Shown: in pieces, positions 5,710 to 6,701 of the stretch | Position numbering within the stretch: the stretch's first letter is position 1 | Layout: each line of letters starts with the position of its first letter | From: Candidatus Competibacteraceae bacterium | Lineage (GTDB): Bacteria > Pseudomonadota > Gammaproteobacteria > Competibacterales > Competibacteraceae | Assembly: GCA_012032855.1 (NCBI GenBank) | Contig: JAAUQA010000182.1 | Coordinates: 1 to 6,701, forward strand | Direction: 5' to 3' | Length of the DNA stretch: 6,701 bases | Notes under the pieces: model-generated | Database searches by the model: none | Told to the model about the DNA's origin: nothing | The model's input: the letters and a program-made list of their open reading frames with translations, nothing else | Position numbers and translations under genes: made by a program

Positions 5710-6030
5710 TCAGCGATTCCAGCGAGAAGCGTAATTTCCTACGCCGGACTGCCCCTTGATGTAAGGGTCACGACGATTGAATCCTTCCGAACGAACCACC
5801 ACGGGCAGACGGGGAGCCATAGAACCCGCGGGAGCGGTGACGACGAAATTCTCTCCGCGGTTGTTGAACGCCTGGGTTGCCGCTATGGCTGGTTCAGATC
5901 CCGTGTAAGAACCTTGCGGGGCCGTGGCAATATAGTTCGTTCCCCGATTGTTGAAAGGTTCAGCCGTTGCCGATGCGCTGATTGCCACTGAGGAAGCCAG
6001 AACGAGTGCTAATGTAATCTGAGTTTTCAT
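5710..6030 (-). CDS. Small exported protein with 29-residue FNNRG repeats
   Basis: I do not recognise this protein. It has 106 residues and begins with a clear Sec signal peptide: MKT, a hydrophobic core, and a probable cut after Ala23 in ATA-EP. The mature part contains three repeats whose Phe residues stand at 26, 55 and 84, an exact period of 29. Repeat one starts FNNRGTNYIATAPQGS, repeat two FNNRGENFVVTAPAGS, and repeat three is diverged (FNRRDPYIKGQSG) and runs to the end in SRWNR. It is basic with no Cys after the signal. The ATG has a GAGG site about 6 nt upstream, and a perfect TATAAT lies 34 nt before it. It appears monocistronic and faces the peroxidase gene across a hairpin. A periplasmic or secreted location is inferred. 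Function is unknown. Confidence 0.85.
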   Translation of the reverse strand: MKTQITLALVLASSVAISASATAEPFNNRGTNYIATAPQGSYTGSEPAIAATQAFNNRGENFVVTAPAGSMAPRLPVVVRSEGFNRRDPYIKGQSGVGNYASRWNR

Positions 6031-6063
6031 GATTGCCTCTTCGAACTTGTTGTAGATTAACCG

Positions 6064-6069
6064 ATTATA
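6064..6069 (-). promoter_or_regulatory. Candidate -10 box for the repeat-protein gene
   Basis: A consensus TATAAT lies on the minus strand 34 nt before the ATG of the gene at 5710-6030. No good -35 box stands at the usual distance (TATTTC at 17 bp), so an activator may be needed or the match may be partly chance. Confidence 0.4.
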
Positions 6070-6391
6070 TGTTCAGGGCTAATGACGAAATAATGCGATA
6101 TGCTCTTTTCGTTGTTCTGCCCTGTTGCAGTTAATTTACGTAGGTACAAGCTGCGTGGATGCACCACTCAACAAGTTCTCGACCAAATCACTCGGGTATT
6201 TTGTGGTCGGAAACCAGCCCACTCGTTCGCCTAGCTCACCCGTCGGCATCCTCCTATCAGCGCACTGACAAGCTTAAACTTATCCCGTCGTACAAACCCG
6301 CATGATGTGAGCACAGGTTACCCTTCATATCCACGCTCCCCGGCAATAGCGGCACAACCGGAGAACGCAGTGAAAGCTACAAGAGGAAAGA
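6070..6391. other. Intergenic region without a convincing gene
   Basis: About 320 nt separate the promoter of the repeat-protein gene from the stop of the ligase-like gene. Short open frames exist, the longest noted being 44 codons on the plus strand at 6100-6234, but none has a ribosome binding site or familiar sequence. A 14-base string at 6176-6189 also occurs at 1618-1631 inside the DUF2232 gene. Just after the ligase stop, AAAGA/TCTTT on the minus strand could form a weak 5-bp hairpin. I see no tRNA, riboswitch or transposase remnant. Confidence 0.5.
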
Positions 6392-6701
6392 CTATTCTTT
6401 TGGCCGCTTGTCGATCACTCGTTTAGCCTTACCCTCGGACCGCACGATACCGCCGATGTCTACCGGTTTCACTTTGGTAGAAATGCCGACAAACGTCTTG
6501 ATATCGTGCTGAAGTTGTTTGGCGGCAGAGTCCTGTTGTTCATTAGTGACGCCAGGTTTGGGTTCCACCAGCACATCGACCGAGTCCATGTGCCCCTCTT
6601 TGTAGACTTCGATGAAGTAATGCGGGGCTAGATGGGGGCTCTTACAGATCAATTCCTCAATCTGGGTCGGGAACACATTAACGCCACGGATAATTAACAT
6701 A
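6392..6701 (-). CDS. Phenylacetate-CoA ligase family protein, C-terminal part
   Basis: This is the 3' end of an adenylate-forming acyl-CoA ligase of the phenylacetate-CoA ligase type, which activates an aryl or acyl acid with ATP and joins it to CoA. The visible 102 residues cover the C-terminal lid domain. MLIIRGVNVFPTQIEE is the conserved hinge-side motif. Then come APHYFIEVYKEGHMDSVDVLVE, an amphipathic helix with GIS, and the ending GGIVRSEGKAKRV with the Lys-containing motif near the active site. The stop is TAG at 6392-6394. The ATG at the window edge is not the true start: a complete family member has roughly 430 residues, so most of the gene lies beyond 6701. The acid substrate cannot be told from this part. 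The next gene downstream on the same strand is about 360 nt away and probably a separate unit. Confidence 0.9.
   Translation of the reverse strand, partial: MLIIRGVNVFPTQIEELICKSPHLAPHYFIEVYKEGHMDSVDVLVEPKPGVTNEQQDSAAKQLQHDIKTFVGISTKVKPVDIGGIVRSEGKAKRVIDKRPKE

Noticed and set aside
6100..6234. 44-codon plus-strand open frame in the right intergenic region
   Set aside because: No ribosome binding site, no recognisable motif and no coding-like neighbour; similar frames arise by chance.

Overview
The window looks like a gammaproteobacterial chromosome of roughly even base composition. The main evidence is the order rpsF-priB-rpsR-(DUF2232 membrane protein)-rplI-dnaB, all on the minus strand. 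PriB is confined to beta- and gammaproteobacteria, and the S6, S18 and L9 proteins read very close to their E. coli counterparts. A phenylacetate-CoA-ligase-type gene at the right edge and the DUF2232 gene between rpsR and rplI would fit a free-living gammaproteobacterium such as a methanotroph or sulfur oxidiser. That narrower placement is inference only.

Layout. Positions 1-129 are AT-richer sequence that does not continue dnaB. Positions 130-3203 hold the ribosomal-protein/primosome operon, read right to left from a candidate promoter at 3286-3314 through a leader hairpin next to the rpsF start. Positions 3333-5658 hold a plus-strand group: an L,D-transpeptidase-like gene, a rhomboid protease 7 nt behind it, and a thiol peroxidase of the glutathione peroxidase family. 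A 10-bp hairpin at 5665-5696 lies between this group and a converging small gene at 5710-6030 that encodes an exported protein with a 29-residue repeat. After a gap of about 360 nt with no convincing gene, the 3' end of a phenylacetate-CoA-ligase-like gene fills 6392-6701.

The most striking property is uneven integrity. The three ribosomal protein genes (rplI, rpsR, rpsF), the rhomboid gene, the peroxidase gene and the repeat-protein gene are all open. The two primosome genes in the operon (priB, dnaB), the DUF2232 gene between rpsR and rplI, and the L,D-transpeptidase gene are broken. priB has an internal deletion with a frameshift and then a nonsense codon with recognisable PriB sequence after it. 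dnaB has an in-frame TGA and loses homology at the start of the linker, so no helicase motor domain is present. The DUF2232 gene has two opposite frameshifts, and the transpeptidase gene has one frameshift and no visible signal peptide. This is either real gene decay that spares the ribosomal genes, with functional primosome copies elsewhere, or a low-quality or chimeric assembly. The sequence alone cannot decide. The short deletion in priB and the junction in dnaB are harder to explain as simple homopolymer errors than the G7 slip in the DUF2232 gene.

How the genes relate: S6 and S18 bind together in the 30S platform, and the rpsF leader hairpin is a plausible site for their feedback control. 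L9 belongs to the 50S subunit. PriB and DnaB would act in replication restart and fork unwinding if intact. The transpeptidase and rhomboid genes appear translationally coupled and would both act at the cell envelope. No mobile element, CRISPR array, tRNA or rRNA gene was recognised.
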